This document shows positions 1-7,613 of a stretch of 64,000 bases of DNA, in pieces (position 1 is the stretch's first letter; each line of letters starts with the position of its first letter). The notes under the pieces are model-generated. The model searched no databases. It was not told the origin of the DNA and was given only the letters and a program-made list of their open reading frames with translations. The position numbers and the translations under genes are program-made. This stretch comes from Desulfotignum sp. (GTDB taxonomy: Bacteria; Desulfobacterota; Desulfobacteria; Desulfobacterales; Desulfobacteraceae). The stretch covers positions 1 through 64,000 of the forward strand of contig JAABSO010000001.1 in assembly GCA_011390335.1 (NCBI GenBank). Direction: 5' to 3'.

Positions 1-1
1 A

Positions 2-379
2 ATTGCCTTGTTCGATTCATCCGATAGATACCATCAAGAATCGCTTGATTTTATCAAGCGAAATAAATATCCTCTTATTACAACGATAGCCTCCATAACA
101 GAGACACTTCACTTATTAGATTTCAACCGAAATGCGCAGATAGATTTTTTAGACTGGATTGGCAGAGGAGGAGTTGAGATTCATGATATCCAAAATAAAG
201 ACTTTCATCGATTAAAAGAACTAACAGAAAGATATCGTGACTTACCAATGGATTTTGCCGATTCATGTCTTGTTTATATAGCTGAACAACTCAACATAAA
301 TACCATTGCAACTATTGATCGTGATTTTACAGTTTACAGGATTAAAGGAAGAAAAAAGTTTGAAATTGTACTTTCTTGA
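2..379 (+). CDS. PIN-domain (VapC-like) toxin, 5' end outside window
   Basis: This is the C-terminal 125 or so residues of a PIN-domain ribonuclease, the usual toxin of type II toxin-antitoxin pairs. The reading frame is open to the window edge and reads I-A-L-F-D-S-S-D-R-Y-H, which matches the start of a PIN domain just after its first catalytic Asp. The TTG at 8 is therefore probably an internal Leu codon and the true start lies upstream. Later PIN acidic positions are visible: Glu in SITETLHLL, Asp in MDFADS, and Asp in ATIDRDF near the C-terminus. Base composition is clearly more AT-rich than in most of the window, which suggests transfer. A degraded antitoxin-like frame follows directly, but the functional antitoxin of this toxin would normally be upstream and is not visible. 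PIN family is a confident call; toxin activity is inferred. Confidence 0.75.
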   Translation: MALFDSSDRYHQESLDFIKRNKYPLITTIASITETLHLLDFNRNAQIDFLDWIGRGGVEIHDIQNKDFHRLKELTERYRDLPMDFADSCLVYIAEQLNINTIATIDRDFTVYRIKGRKKFEIVLS

Positions 380-559
380 ATCAGACTTGACCGTGGCATT
401 GTCGATTGGTTCCGTTCCAAAGTTGAGGAACAAGGCGGGGGGGGGGACTACCAGTCAATGGATAATGACGTTCTTAGAAAACACATAGAGCATCAAGATC
501 AACCCCTTGAAGAGGTTCTTCGTCGTGTTGTTCGGGAGGAGATACGCGCATCCCAGTAA
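380..559 (+). pseudogene. Headless BrnA-like antitoxin remnant
   Basis: An open frame begins directly behind the PIN stop codon, has no start codon, and ends with TAA at 557-559. It reads IRLDRGIVDWFRSKVEE, then a glycine run and DYQSMDNDVLRKHIEH, and ends LRRVVREEIRASQ. This matches the ribbon-helix-helix part and tail of BrnA-type antitoxins (RLD..V..WF..., GYQ..IN..LR..). The N-terminal part is missing, so the gene cannot be expressed as a normal antitoxin unless translation is coupled. A run of ten G residues (437-446) encodes the glycines and is in frame at this length; it is a likely slippage or sequencing-error site. No BrnT toxin is visible. Confidence 0.6.
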
Positions 560-598
560 GTAAGGACTGTGGCGAACCTTTGAATAGAGAGAGGCAAG

Positions 599-691
599 AT
601 GAAAACAATAGGCCTTCTGGGTGGCATGAGCTGGGAAAGCACGGCCGTTCATGCACAAAAGGCGGTGCAATATGCGATCATCATCGAATAG
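599..691 (+). pseudogene. Aspartate/glutamate racemase with large in-frame internal deletion
   Basis: This 30-codon frame starts at ATG 599 behind a GAGAGAGG-type ribosome binding site. Its first 15 residues, MKTIGLLGGMSWEST, match the N-terminus of the aspartate/glutamate racemase family. The next residues, AVHAQKAVQYAIIIE, match the extreme C-terminus of the same family (usually DTT.IHA..AV..AL). The gene therefore seems to have lost its whole centre, about 200 codons in a typical member, by a deletion that kept the frame. Both catalytic cysteines would be in the deleted part, so no activity is expected. The identification rests on two short matches in the right order. Confidence 0.6.
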
Positions 692-760
692 GCAAGAAAT
701 GCAATTATACAGAGACACGCCTTGTTTCCAAACAAATACATATTGGGGAAAAAAGTATGT

Positions 761-880
761 ATGAAAAATGAACCGAATGATAATGCAGGTATCCGTATAC
801 CTCCGCCGCTATTCTTCTTTGCATGTTTGGGAACTGGTCTCTTGCTGGAATATCTTTTACCCATTCATCATCATGGAAAA
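761..880 (+). pseudogene. N-terminal fragment of an isoprenylcysteine-methyltransferase-like membrane protein
   Basis: From ATG 761 the frame reads MKNEPNDNAGIRIPPP, then a hydrophobic stretch LFFFACLGTGLLLEYLLPI. This resembles the start and first membrane helix of bacterial isoprenylcysteine carboxyl methyltransferase-family proteins, which often begin with NAGV.VPPPL. Homology-like sequence stops about 40 residues in, where the frame runs antisense into the 3' end of the diguanylate cyclase gene. The fragment looks like the head of a gene truncated by the rearrangement that placed the neighbouring gene here. Assignment is by motif similarity only. Confidence 0.45.
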
Positions 881-2545
881 TCAAGAACCATTTTCAGGCG
901 CGTAAAAACTAATCTTATTCCTGCCCGAGTCTTTGGCAACATACATTGCCGTGTCGGCATTCTTGATCAAATCCGCGGATGTACCTGCGTCGGCAGGGAA
1001 CATGGCAATGCCGACGGACGCTCCTACGTGGAGCACTTCACCGTGAATCTCCATGGGCTCATTGATGGAGCTGACAACACTGGTGGCGATAGAAGTAATT
1101 TTCTCTATCCCTTTCGGATTATTGAGAACGACAATGAACTCGTCTCCGCCCAGGCGGGCCACGATATCTGACTGGCGCACAAGCCCCAGGAGCCTTTTGG
1201 CGACCTCTTTTAAGATGTCGTCTCCGACGTTGTGGCCATACTGGTCGTTGATGAGCTTGAATCCGTCAAGGTCGAGAAACAGCAGCGCCAGATTGCACGG
1301 TTCACGGTCGGAATTGATCATTATCCGGTTTACCCGGTCCATCAGCAGGGTCCGGTTCGGCAAGTCGGTCAAGGCATCATGAAAAGCCAGGTGCTTTATG
1401 TGTTCATCTTTGCGCCAAAGAGCAGTAATGTCGCTGAATACCGATACATAGCGGACAGGTTCGCCGTCCGTTTCGCGAACCATGCTGATGGTCATACGTT
1501 GCAGGTAAAGGTCCCCGTCTTTACGGCGGTTCCATATCTCGCCGTTCCACCGGCCCTCGGTTATTATCTGCTTCCACATGGCGGCATAAAATGCCCTGTC
1601 GTGCCGGTTCGATTGAAGAATGCGGGGGTTCTGTCCGACAGCCTCTCCGGCTGTATAGCCGGTTATCTCGGTGAAGGCCGGGTTGACCGACAGAATGATC
1701 CCATCGGCATCGGTGATCAGGACACCATCGAGCGTGTTCTCGAAAACGCATGCAGCCAGTTCGAGTTTCGCCTCGGTTTCCTTGAGAATGGTCACCTCGC
1801 TGGATTGCGTCACAAATCCTTTGGCCGTACCATCGGCATCAAAATTGGGAATATAATGCTCGATGATATGGCCCACGTCTCCGTTGGCTTTGTTCAGCGT
1901 CCGCTCAAATCGCTGCGGTTCGCCGGCCAGGACGCGGTGAATGTGGGGCTCATTCAGGGCAAACAGGCGCTCGCCCGCCAGGTCCCGGAAGGTGATGCCG
2001 ACAATCTCATCAGGCGACTTCCCGAACCACTCGCGGTAGGCGTTGTTAGCATAGCGGCAGCGCAGATCCCTGCCCCAATAGCCGACCATATTGGGTATGT
2101 CTTCAATAATGGATCTGATGAATTGCGCACGTTCGGTGCTGGCCTTGAACGCTGATTCGGCCTGCTTGAGCGCCTTTTGACTGTTATGCACGGCTTTGCC
2201 AAGGTACGAGATAAAGCTGCAGATCAGGGCGAAAACGGCCATCCCCAGAAGGTCAAAGCGGTTCTCAATAAAAGGGGGCCCGGCAAACAACGGCCATAGA
2301 AATGTGACCGACAGACAGGCGAGCGCGGTTGCCAGCAATCCGGCATATAGCCCCCCATAGAGCGCAGCGGCAATCACGGCGGGATAGAATGTAAGCCAGG
2401 GAAGTTCCGATCCAAAGGCTTGCAGCGGCCACACCCTGAAGCCGGCGGCCAGGCTTACAAGGATGAGCGCAGCGAAAAAATGTTTGAGGTGCTGAGAAAC
2501 AGTTGCTTTATTCAGCCACCGGACTTTTTTCGTTGTGATATTCAT
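881..2545 (-). CDS. Membrane diguanylate cyclase (DUF4118-PAS-PAS-GGDEF)
   Basis: This is a 554-aa sensor enzyme predicted to make cyclic di-GMP from two GTP at the inner membrane. Residues about 20-120 form several membrane helices of the DUF4118 type seen in KdpD-like sensors. Two PAS domains follow (about 135-255 and 260-385; the second contains ENTLDGVLITDADGIILSVNPAF). A GGDEF domain occupies about 395-550. The catalytic motif is intact (ARLGGDEF, near residue 466), and an RxxD product-inhibition site (RQSD) lies five residues before it, so feedback control by c-di-GMP is likely. There is no EAL domain. The gene stands alone, with its 3' end abutting a broken gene. The start is the ATG read leftward from 2545. 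The signal sensed by the PAS domains cannot be deduced. Confidence 0.9.
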   Translation of the reverse strand: MNITTKKVRWLNKATVSQHLKHFFAALILVSLAAGFRVWPLQAFGSELPWLTFYPAVIAAALYGGLYAGLLATALACLSVTFLWPLFAGPPFIENRFDLLGMAVFALICSFISYLGKAVHNSQKALKQAESAFKASTERAQFIRSIIEDIPNMVGYWGRDLRCRYANNAYREWFGKSPDEIVGITFRDLAGERLFALNEPHIHRVLAGEPQRFERTLNKANGDVGHIIEHYIPNFDADGTAKGFVTQSSEVTILKETEAKLELAACVFENTLDGVLITDADGIILSVNPAFTEITGYTAGEAVGQNPRILQSNRHDRAFYAAMWKQIITEGRWNGEIWNRRKDGDLYLQRMTISMVRETDGEPVRYVSVFSDITALWRKDEHIKHLAFHDALTDLPNRTLLMDRVNRIMINSDREPCNLALLFLDLDGFKLINDQYGHNVGDDILKEVAKRLLGLVRQSDIVARLGGDEFIVVLNNPKGIEKITSIATSVVSSINEPMEIHGEVLHVGASVGIAMFPADAGTSADLIKNADTAMYVAKDSGRNKISFYAPENGS

Positions 2546-2880
2546 GTTCTATCTTTTAGGGTAGGAAGACGCTTTTTGTCAAGAAAATCATAAAGGCGCA
2601 CCTAGGCTGCGCCTCGGAACACCGCAAAGCCAGGTGTTGAATGGTCCGGGTCAGCCGCCCCTGCAAGGTTGCCGCCTGGGCGGGCTAAATCTGATTGAGT
2701 TCTGGTTTGATATCATGAATAAAAAAATGAATCCTTGTAACCGACAAAGCGGAGCAATTTTCTGTAATTGTATGATCTTCTTTAAAATGATATAAGTGAG
2801 ATTAGGTTTTAAGCATGGTATGGTTAGACTATAAAATACGATAAGACGCAGGACATGCTAATGAATGGGGCAGCGTCGTC
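2546..2880. other. Divergent intergenic region, no gene seen
   Basis: This 335-bp spacer separates the leftward diguanylate cyclase gene from the rightward DUF2254 gene, so promoters for both should lie here. A 7-bp inverted repeat with a 7-base loop sits at 2594-2614 (AGGCGCA...TGCGCCT), without a T-run, and so is not an obvious terminator. The right part (2700-2830) is AT-rich. No convincing consensus promoter or open frame with homology was found. Confidence 0.5.
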
Positions 2881-4257
2881 ATGAGAGTACAGGTTTTCAA
2901 AATATGGAACCGCGTTCGTTCCAGTTTCTGGTTTCTCCCGGCAGTCATTGCCGGTGGGGCGATGGCGTTAGCCTTCGCAGTCGTAGCCCTGGATAAACCA
3001 GTGACGAACTGGTTGACGCTTAACTGGGGTTGGACTTTCACCGGCGGAGCGGAGGGGGCGAGTTCCTTGCTGGGGGTCATCGCCGGATCAATGATCACCA
3101 TCGCCGGGGTGGTTTTTTCGATGACCCTGGTTGCTCTATCGCTCGCCTCGTCGCAGCTCGGTCCGCGTCTGCTCCACAATTTCATGCGCGACACCACGAC
3201 CCAAACGGTACTCGGTACGTTCGTCGCTACCTTCCTTTACTGCTTGATCGTTCTGCGCACCATCCGCCGCCCTGACGAGATCACCTTTGTCCCTCACCTG
3301 TCAGTCACCCTCGGCGTTCTGCTCGCGGTGGTGAGTGTAGGGCTGTTGATCTACTTTATCCATCACGTGTCGGTTTCTATCCAGGCCAACGAGGTCGTGG
3401 CGCTGGTCGGAACGGAGCTGATCGAGGGAATAGAGCGCCTGTTCCCGGAAAACATCGGACGGGGAGCACCACAGATTCCGACGGAGCCGCCCGACACAGC
3501 CTTCCTCGACACATTCGATCGGCAGGCGCATCCGGTTGGATCTGCCGGGGACGGCTATCTACAGTTCGTTGATGGGATGGTTTTGATGGCGTTGGCCATG
3601 AAAGAAGATGTCGTTATTCGACTGGAGCGACGACCCGGCAACTATATCGTTGCCGCCCGCCCTCTGGCGCTGGTCTGGCCAGGAAGCAGGGTTACCGATC
3701 AGCTTAAGGGCCGCATTAATTCCGCGTTCATCCTGGGTAACCAGCGGACTTCCGTTCAGGACATTGAGTTTGCGGTCAACCAGCTCGTCGAAATCGCGGT
3801 ACGGGCGCTCTCCCCCGGGGTGAATGACCCATTCACGGCGATGACGTGTGTGGACCACTTGGGGTCTGCACTGTGCCGTTTGGCGCAACGAGACATGCCC
3901 TCGCCTTATCGACATGACTCTCAGGATCAGCTTCGGCTCATTACGCCTATCTTCACGTTCCCGGATGTCACGGAAGCGGCGTTCAACCAGATCCGGCAAT
4001 CTGGCCGCACCAGCACTGCGGTAACCATCCGTCTGCTGGAAACGATTGCCGAGGTGGCGAGATCCGTACATCGGCCAGAGGACCGCGCCGCGCTGTTACG
4101 GCACGCCAAGATGATCGCCCGAGGGGCACGCGGCGGGTTGTCGGAAGGCGAAGACCGCCAAGAAGTGGAAGAGCGCTACCGGACAGCAAGCCTGCTGTTG
4201 GGCGAGTCGACAGATTCGCTTTTCCTATCCGAAATTACACAAAAAAATACGGTTTGA
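2881..4257 (+). CDS. DUF2254 family membrane protein
   Basis: This 458-aa predicted inner-membrane protein belongs to the DUF2254 family, whose function is not established. The N-terminal 170 residues contain about four membrane helices, including one around WFLPAVIAGGAMALAFAVVAL, the conserved stretch ITIAGVVFSMTLVALSLASSQLGPR, and ATFLYCLIVLRTIR. This arrangement and the SQLGPR motif are typical of the family. The C-terminal two thirds are soluble and contain ALSPGVNDPFTA, another conserved block (SPGINDP.TA in relatives). Length is normal. The ATG at 2881 follows GGGGCAGC upstream. It is monocistronic, with a convergent SDR gene 46 bp downstream. Codon use is richer in GC than in the first kilobase. 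Confidence 0.85.
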   Translation: MRVQVFKIWNRVRSSFWFLPAVIAGGAMALAFAVVALDKPVTNWLTLNWGWTFTGGAEGASSLLGVIAGSMITIAGVVFSMTLVALSLASSQLGPRLLHNFMRDTTTQTVLGTFVATFLYCLIVLRTIRRPDEITFVPHLSVTLGVLLAVVSVGLLIYFIHHVSVSIQANEVVALVGTELIEGIERLFPENIGRGAPQIPTEPPDTAFLDTFDRQAHPVGSAGDGYLQFVDGMVLMALAMKEDVVIRLERRPGNYIVAARPLALVWPGSRVTDQLKGRINSAFILGNQRTSVQDIEFAVNQLVEIAVRALSPGVNDPFTAMTCVDHLGSALCRLAQRDMPSPYRHDSQDQLRLITPIFTFPDVTEAAFNQIRQSGRTSTAVTIRLLETIAEVARSVHRPEDRAALLRHAKMIARGARGGLSEGEDRQEVEERYRTASLLLGESTDSLFLSEITQKNTV

Positions 4258-4303
4258 AGGGGACTATTTGCATATTAATATAGAGCCCGGCCAGACGTAC
4301 CTC

Positions 4304-5887
4304 CTACCAATCAATGGGGAAATAATCCTTTAGAAATTTACCGCACCAGTGTTTTCCCGTGATGATCCCGTGGAAAAACGGGTCGCAGATCCTGGCTGCT
4401 CCGTCCACAATATCCAGCGGGGGCTGGAAATCATGATTGTCCTGTTTTTGCTTTGCCAGGACCGCCGGGTCCTCATCCGTTACCCAGCCCGTATCCACGG
4501 CATTCATGTAAATGCCGTACTTGGCCAGGTCACTGGCCGCCGTATGGGTGAGCATGTTCAAGGAGGCCTTGGCCATGTTGGTGTGGGGATGGCGGCTGCC
4601 CTTCTTGAACCTCAGGAACTTGCCCTCCATTGCCGAGACATTCACAATATGTTTCTGCCCTGTGTCGTCTTCCTTCATCAGCTCTGCCAGGCGGTTGCAC
4701 AGCACAAAGGGCGCCACGGAGTTGACCAGCTGGATCTCCAGCATTTCAGATGTCTGAATTTCCCCCAGCCGCAACCGCCAGGAGTTGGTTTTCCGCAGAT
4801 CCATCTGTTGGAGGTCTGCATCCAGTTTGCCTGCAGGGAACACCTCGGGCACATCCAGGGTATGGTCATAGGAGTAGGGAATCTGGGACAATTGTGCCGA
4901 CATGCGCAGCCCTACCCCCGGTGCCGATCCGTTCCAGGTCACGGGCAGGGCCTTTTCCTCCCCGATATTTTCCGACCGGCCGAACTCCAGCCGGGAGATG
5001 CATTTGCCATACTGCCCCAGAAGCGTCTGAGCATTCTCAGGCAGCAGTCCCGTATCCCTGGTTTCATTCCCCATGAGATGGGCGTAAAATCCAGGTGGCC
5101 GCCGGACGGTCTGGGCCGCATTATTGATCAGGATATCCAGCCGCTGATACATATCCGTGATATAATCACAGAACAGCTCCACACTCGGGGTATGTCTCAG
5201 ATCCAGACCGTAAACCTGGAGCCTGTGGCCCCAGTCGGAAAAATCATCCTCTTTTGAAAACCGCAGGGCGGAATCTTTGGGAAACCGGGTCGTGGCAATC
5301 ACCTTTGCCCCGGCCCTGAGCATCATCAAGGTGGCCTGGTATCCGATTTTAAGACGGGATCCCGTGATCAATGCCACCTGACCCTTCAGGGACGCGGTCT
5401 GAAAGCGTTTTTGATAGTTGAACTCCGCGCATTCCGGGCACATGGTATCGTAGAAGTGATGAACCTGTTTAAACTCTGCCTTGCATACATAGCAGTTCCG
5501 GGGGGATTCCAGCGTCTGCACGGTCTCTTCCGTCACCGAAACAGGACCTGAAATCTTCAACGGCGCGGTAAACACCGTAGCTTCCCTGGCCTTCCGGATA
5601 CCGGTGGCAGCCCTCAGCCGCTTTTCCTTTTCAACAATCGCCCTGCGCTTAAGCTGTTTTTTATCCTTCTTCCGCTTTCGTATCTCTTCCGAACCGGGCC
5701 GGGCAATTTTCCCTGCCGCAGAAAGCAAAGCAACGCGGTCATTCTCTGATAATTTTGCCAGAAGTTCCGACCGCTCAACAATTTTCTCCAGCACCGGTAT
5801 GCAGTGCCGTATGGCCGTCAGCGTGTCCTGATCCTCATCAATTTCGATGGATGCCACTATATGTCTGTCCTGTTTATCCATAAGCAT
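4304..5887 (-). CDS. SDR-family oxidoreductase with N-terminal zinc-knuckle extension and no catalytic Tyr
   Basis: This 527-aa protein carries a short-chain dehydrogenase/reductase domain after about 165 extra residues. The extension is charged and helical (residues about 60-100), then has a four-Cys zinc-binding pattern, C132xxC135 and C150xxC153. The Rossmann nucleotide-binding motif TGSRLKIG is at 175-182, and the NNAAQT motif that stabilises the sheet is present. The active-site segment reads [10 protein letters not shown]...HTNMAKAS: Ser and Lys are recognisable, but the usual YxxxK Tyr is replaced by Thr (TNMAK). Catalysis is therefore either altered or lost. Length is about twice that of a classical SDR because of the extension and an insertion between NNAAQT and the active site. 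It is divergently oriented from the hydroxyacid dehydrogenase. The substrate is unknown. Confidence 0.75.
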   Translation of the reverse strand: MLMDKQDRHIVASIEIDEDQDTLTAIRHCIPVLEKIVERSELLAKLSENDRVALLSAAGKIARPGSEEIRKRKKDKKQLKRRAIVEKEKRLRAATGIRKAREATVFTAPLKISGPVSVTEETVQTLESPRNCYVCKAEFKQVHHFYDTMCPECAEFNYQKRFQTASLKGQVALITGSRLKIGYQATLMMLRAGAKVIATTRFPKDSALRFSKEDDFSDWGHRLQVYGLDLRHTPSVELFCDYITDMYQRLDILINNAAQTVRRPPGFYAHLMGNETRDTGLLPENAQTLLGQYGKCISRLEFGRSENIGEEKALPVTWNGSAPGVGLRMSAQLSQIPYSYDHTLDVPEVFPAGKLDADLQQMDLRKTNSWRLRLGEIQTSEMLEIQLVNSVAPFVLCNRLAELMKEDDTGQKHIVNVSAMEGKFLRFKKGSRHPHTNMAKASLNMLTHTAASDLAKYGIYMNAVDTGWVTDEDPAVLAKQKQDNHDFQPPLDIVDGAARICDPFFHGIITGKHWCGKFLKDYFPIDW

Positions 5888-5895
5888 TATCTGCC

Positions 5896-5928
5896 ATCAG
5901 GGTTGTCAAATAAACCCGCCACCCTGAT
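5896..5928. repeat. 8-bp inverted repeat in divergent promoter region
   Basis: ATCAGGGT (5896-5903) and ACCCTGAT (5921-5928) form a perfect inverted repeat with a 17-base loop in the short divergent spacer between the SDR and hydroxyacid dehydrogenase genes. A second feature is the repeated word TTGTCAAAT at 5903-5911 and near 5965. Either could be an operator; there is no independent evidence. Confidence 0.3.
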
Positions 5929-6063
5929 TTAAAAAGATGAAATTATTATGTATTTTTACGGGTTTGTCAAATGGGATTGGGCAAACAAAAAGATCTATGG
6001 TATGGCGGGAAAAATAATCCGGTATTGACACCCGCTCCATACTTGCTTAATTTGATCCCTATC

Positions 6064-7053
6064 ATGATTGGCAAAAAGAAAATACTCATCACCCGAAATT
6101 ATCCGGCCGCCGGCATGGACCTGCTCAAAAAGGAACCGTTCCAACTCACCTTCTGGGAAAAGGAGCGGCCCATGACACCGGACGAACTGGCAGCACAGGC
6201 AGAGAATCACGATGCCCTGCTGTGCACCCTCACCGACCGAATAGACAAACCGTTTCTGGACCGGTGCTCCCACCTGGAGATCATTTCCCAGTTTGCAGTG
6301 GGATACGACAACATCGACATCCCGGAAGCCACCCATAAAAAAATCCCCGTGGGCTTTACCCCGGATGCCATGAGCGAAGCCACCGCTGATATCGCCTTCG
6401 GCCTGATGATCGCCACTGCCCGCAAGTTCTTTTTCCTGCACAAAACCATCCTCAACAAGGAGTGGGGCTATTTCAACCCCACCAGCCATCTGGGATTTGA
6501 ACCCAAACACAAGACCCTGGGAGTTTTCGGGCTCGGCCGCATCGGTGTCAAAATGGCTGAACGGTGCAAAGCCGCCTATGACATGACAATCCTCTACCAC
6601 AACCGCACCCGTAACGCTTTGGCTGAAAAACAGCTGGGCGCCCGGTATGTATCATTTGACCGGCTGCTGGAAGAAAGTGATATCCTGTCGGTCCACTGCG
6701 CCCTGACCCCGGAGACCCGGCAAATTTTCGATGCCCGGGCCTTCAGAAAGATGAAACCCTCAGCTGTTTTCATCAACACGGCCAGGGGTCCCATTCACCA
6801 CGAACCAGACCTGATAGAGGCCCTGCAGCACAAAGAGCTCTGGGGCGCCGGCCTGGATGTCACTGATCCGGAACCTATGGCACCGGACAACCCCCTGCTT
6901 TCCATGGAAAATGTCTGCGTGCTGCCCCATGCGGGCTCCGGCACAATGGAGGCCCGGGACCGGATGTCCGTCCTGGCGGCGGAAAACATCATCATGTTCT
7001 ATAAAACCGGGCGGGTTTCGCACATTGTCAACCCCGAAGTGCTGACCGGGTAA
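6064..7053 (+). CDS. D-2-hydroxyacid dehydrogenase (glyoxylate/hydroxypyruvate reductase-like)
   Basis: This NAD(P)H-dependent cytosolic enzyme of about 329 aa is predicted to interconvert 2-keto acids and D-2-hydroxyacids. The substrate is probably glyoxylate or hydroxypyruvate, by resemblance. Visible motifs are the family N-terminus KKILITRNYP, the Rossmann motif GLGRIG, the Arg segment FINTARG, the Glu in VTDPEPM and the catalytic His in LPHAGSGT. All three catalytic positions (Arg, Glu, His) are present. The frame is open to an ATG at 5971, but relatives begin at the MIGKKKILITR segment, so 6064 is preferred; neither start has a strong ribosome binding site. It lies 104 bp upstream of the PPOX/dikinase pair on the same strand and may be cotranscribed. 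Specificity cannot be read from the sequence. Confidence 0.85.
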   Translation: MIGKKKILITRNYPAAGMDLLKKEPFQLTFWEKERPMTPDELAAQAENHDALLCTLTDRIDKPFLDRCSHLEIISQFAVGYDNIDIPEATHKKIPVGFTPDAMSEATADIAFGLMIATARKFFFLHKTILNKEWGYFNPTSHLGFEPKHKTLGVFGLGRIGVKMAERCKAAYDMTILYHNRTRNALAEKQLGARYVSFDRLLEESDILSVHCALTPETRQIFDARAFRKMKPSAVFINTARGPIHHEPDLIEALQHKELWGAGLDVTDPEPMAPDNPLLSMENVCVLPHAGSGTMEARDRMSVLAAENIIMFYKTGRVSHIVNPEVLTG

Positions 7054-7074
7054 CAACCAAGGTATCCAGAGAGA

Positions 7075-7151
7075 CTGGCATCCCATGGTCTGCTAATACG
7101 GTGGGCTGAAACCGCTGAACCTGATTTGATAATACGTTTCACAGTAAAGGA
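7075..7151 (+). promoter_or_regulatory. Possible degenerate TPP-riboswitch-like element
   Basis: The spacer ahead of the PPOX gene contains, in the order found in thiamine-pyrophosphate (THI-box) riboswitches, GGGCTGAAACC, then GAACCTGAT, then GATAATAC, then CAGTAAAGGA. This compares with the classical GGCTGAGA, GAACCTGAT, TAAT and CAGCGTAGGGA segments. The 3' block is poorly conserved, and the 5' GGGGTGC arm is not clear. The AAAGGA of the last block is also the ribosome binding site of the gene at 7158. It may be a decayed or divergent element, or chance. There is no thiamine gene next to it. Confidence 0.3.
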
Positions 7152-7157
7152 TTTAGT

Positions 7158-7613
7158 ATGGAAAATAACAGGAAACAGACCCTGGAACAGATATCGGCAT
7201 TGTTCGCCTCCCAGGACCTTGCAGTGCTTTCCACCCAGAAAAACAACCAGCCCTATTCCAGTCTGGTGGCATTTGCCGCAAGTTCCGATCTTGCGCATCT
7301 GTATTTTTTAACGCCCACCACTACCCGCAAATACGACCATCTGACAGCCAATCCACCGGTCTCCATTCTGGTGAACGACAGCCGGAATCAGGCTGATGAT
7401 ATTTACAGGGCCGTTTCAGTGACCGGTACCGGTGTGGCAGCAGTGGTTGACAAGGCAAAAGACAAGGGTGCCCTGGAACTGTTCCTGAAAAAACACCCCC
7501 ATTTGAAAGAGTTCGCAAGTGCTCCGACAACGGCGTTTATCCGCATTGCCATACACCGGTATTATATGGTCAGCCGGTTTCAGAATGTGGTTGAACTGGA
7601 GATAACCCCATGA
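7158..7613 (+). CDS. PPOX-fold (pyridoxamine 5'-phosphate oxidase family) flavoprotein
   Basis: This 151-aa protein has the split-barrel fold of the pyridoxamine-phosphate-oxidase/FMN-binding family. The N-terminal helix and first strands (FASQDLAVLSTQKNNQPYSSLVAFAAS) and the following FLTPTTTRKYDHLTANPPVSILV match the usual pattern of A.L.T...GQPY.S.V.F....L.F.T...T.K...L..NP.V...V. Binding of FMN or a related flavin is expected; the substrate is unknown. The ATG at 7158 has AAAGGA 9 bases upstream. Its last four bases (ATGA at 7610) also start the dikinase gene, which implies translational coupling and a joint role. Members of this family include true oxidases, heme-degrading enzymes and simple cofactor carriers, so only the fold is called with confidence. 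Confidence 0.8.
   Translation: MENNRKQTLEQISALFASQDLAVLSTQKNNQPYSSLVAFAASSDLAHLYFLTPTTTRKYDHLTANPPVSILVNDSRNQADDIYRAVSVTGTGVAAVVDKAKDKGALELFLKKHPHLKEFASAPTTAFIRIAIHRYYMVSRFQNVVELEITP

Noticed and set aside
437..446. G10 run considered as a frameshift that splits one larger gene
   Set aside because: With ten G the antitoxin-like frame is already continuous, so no shift is needed.
1232..2155. 307-codon plus-strand frame opposite the diguanylate cyclase
   Set aside because: No recognisable domain; the minus strand has complete PAS and GGDEF domains.
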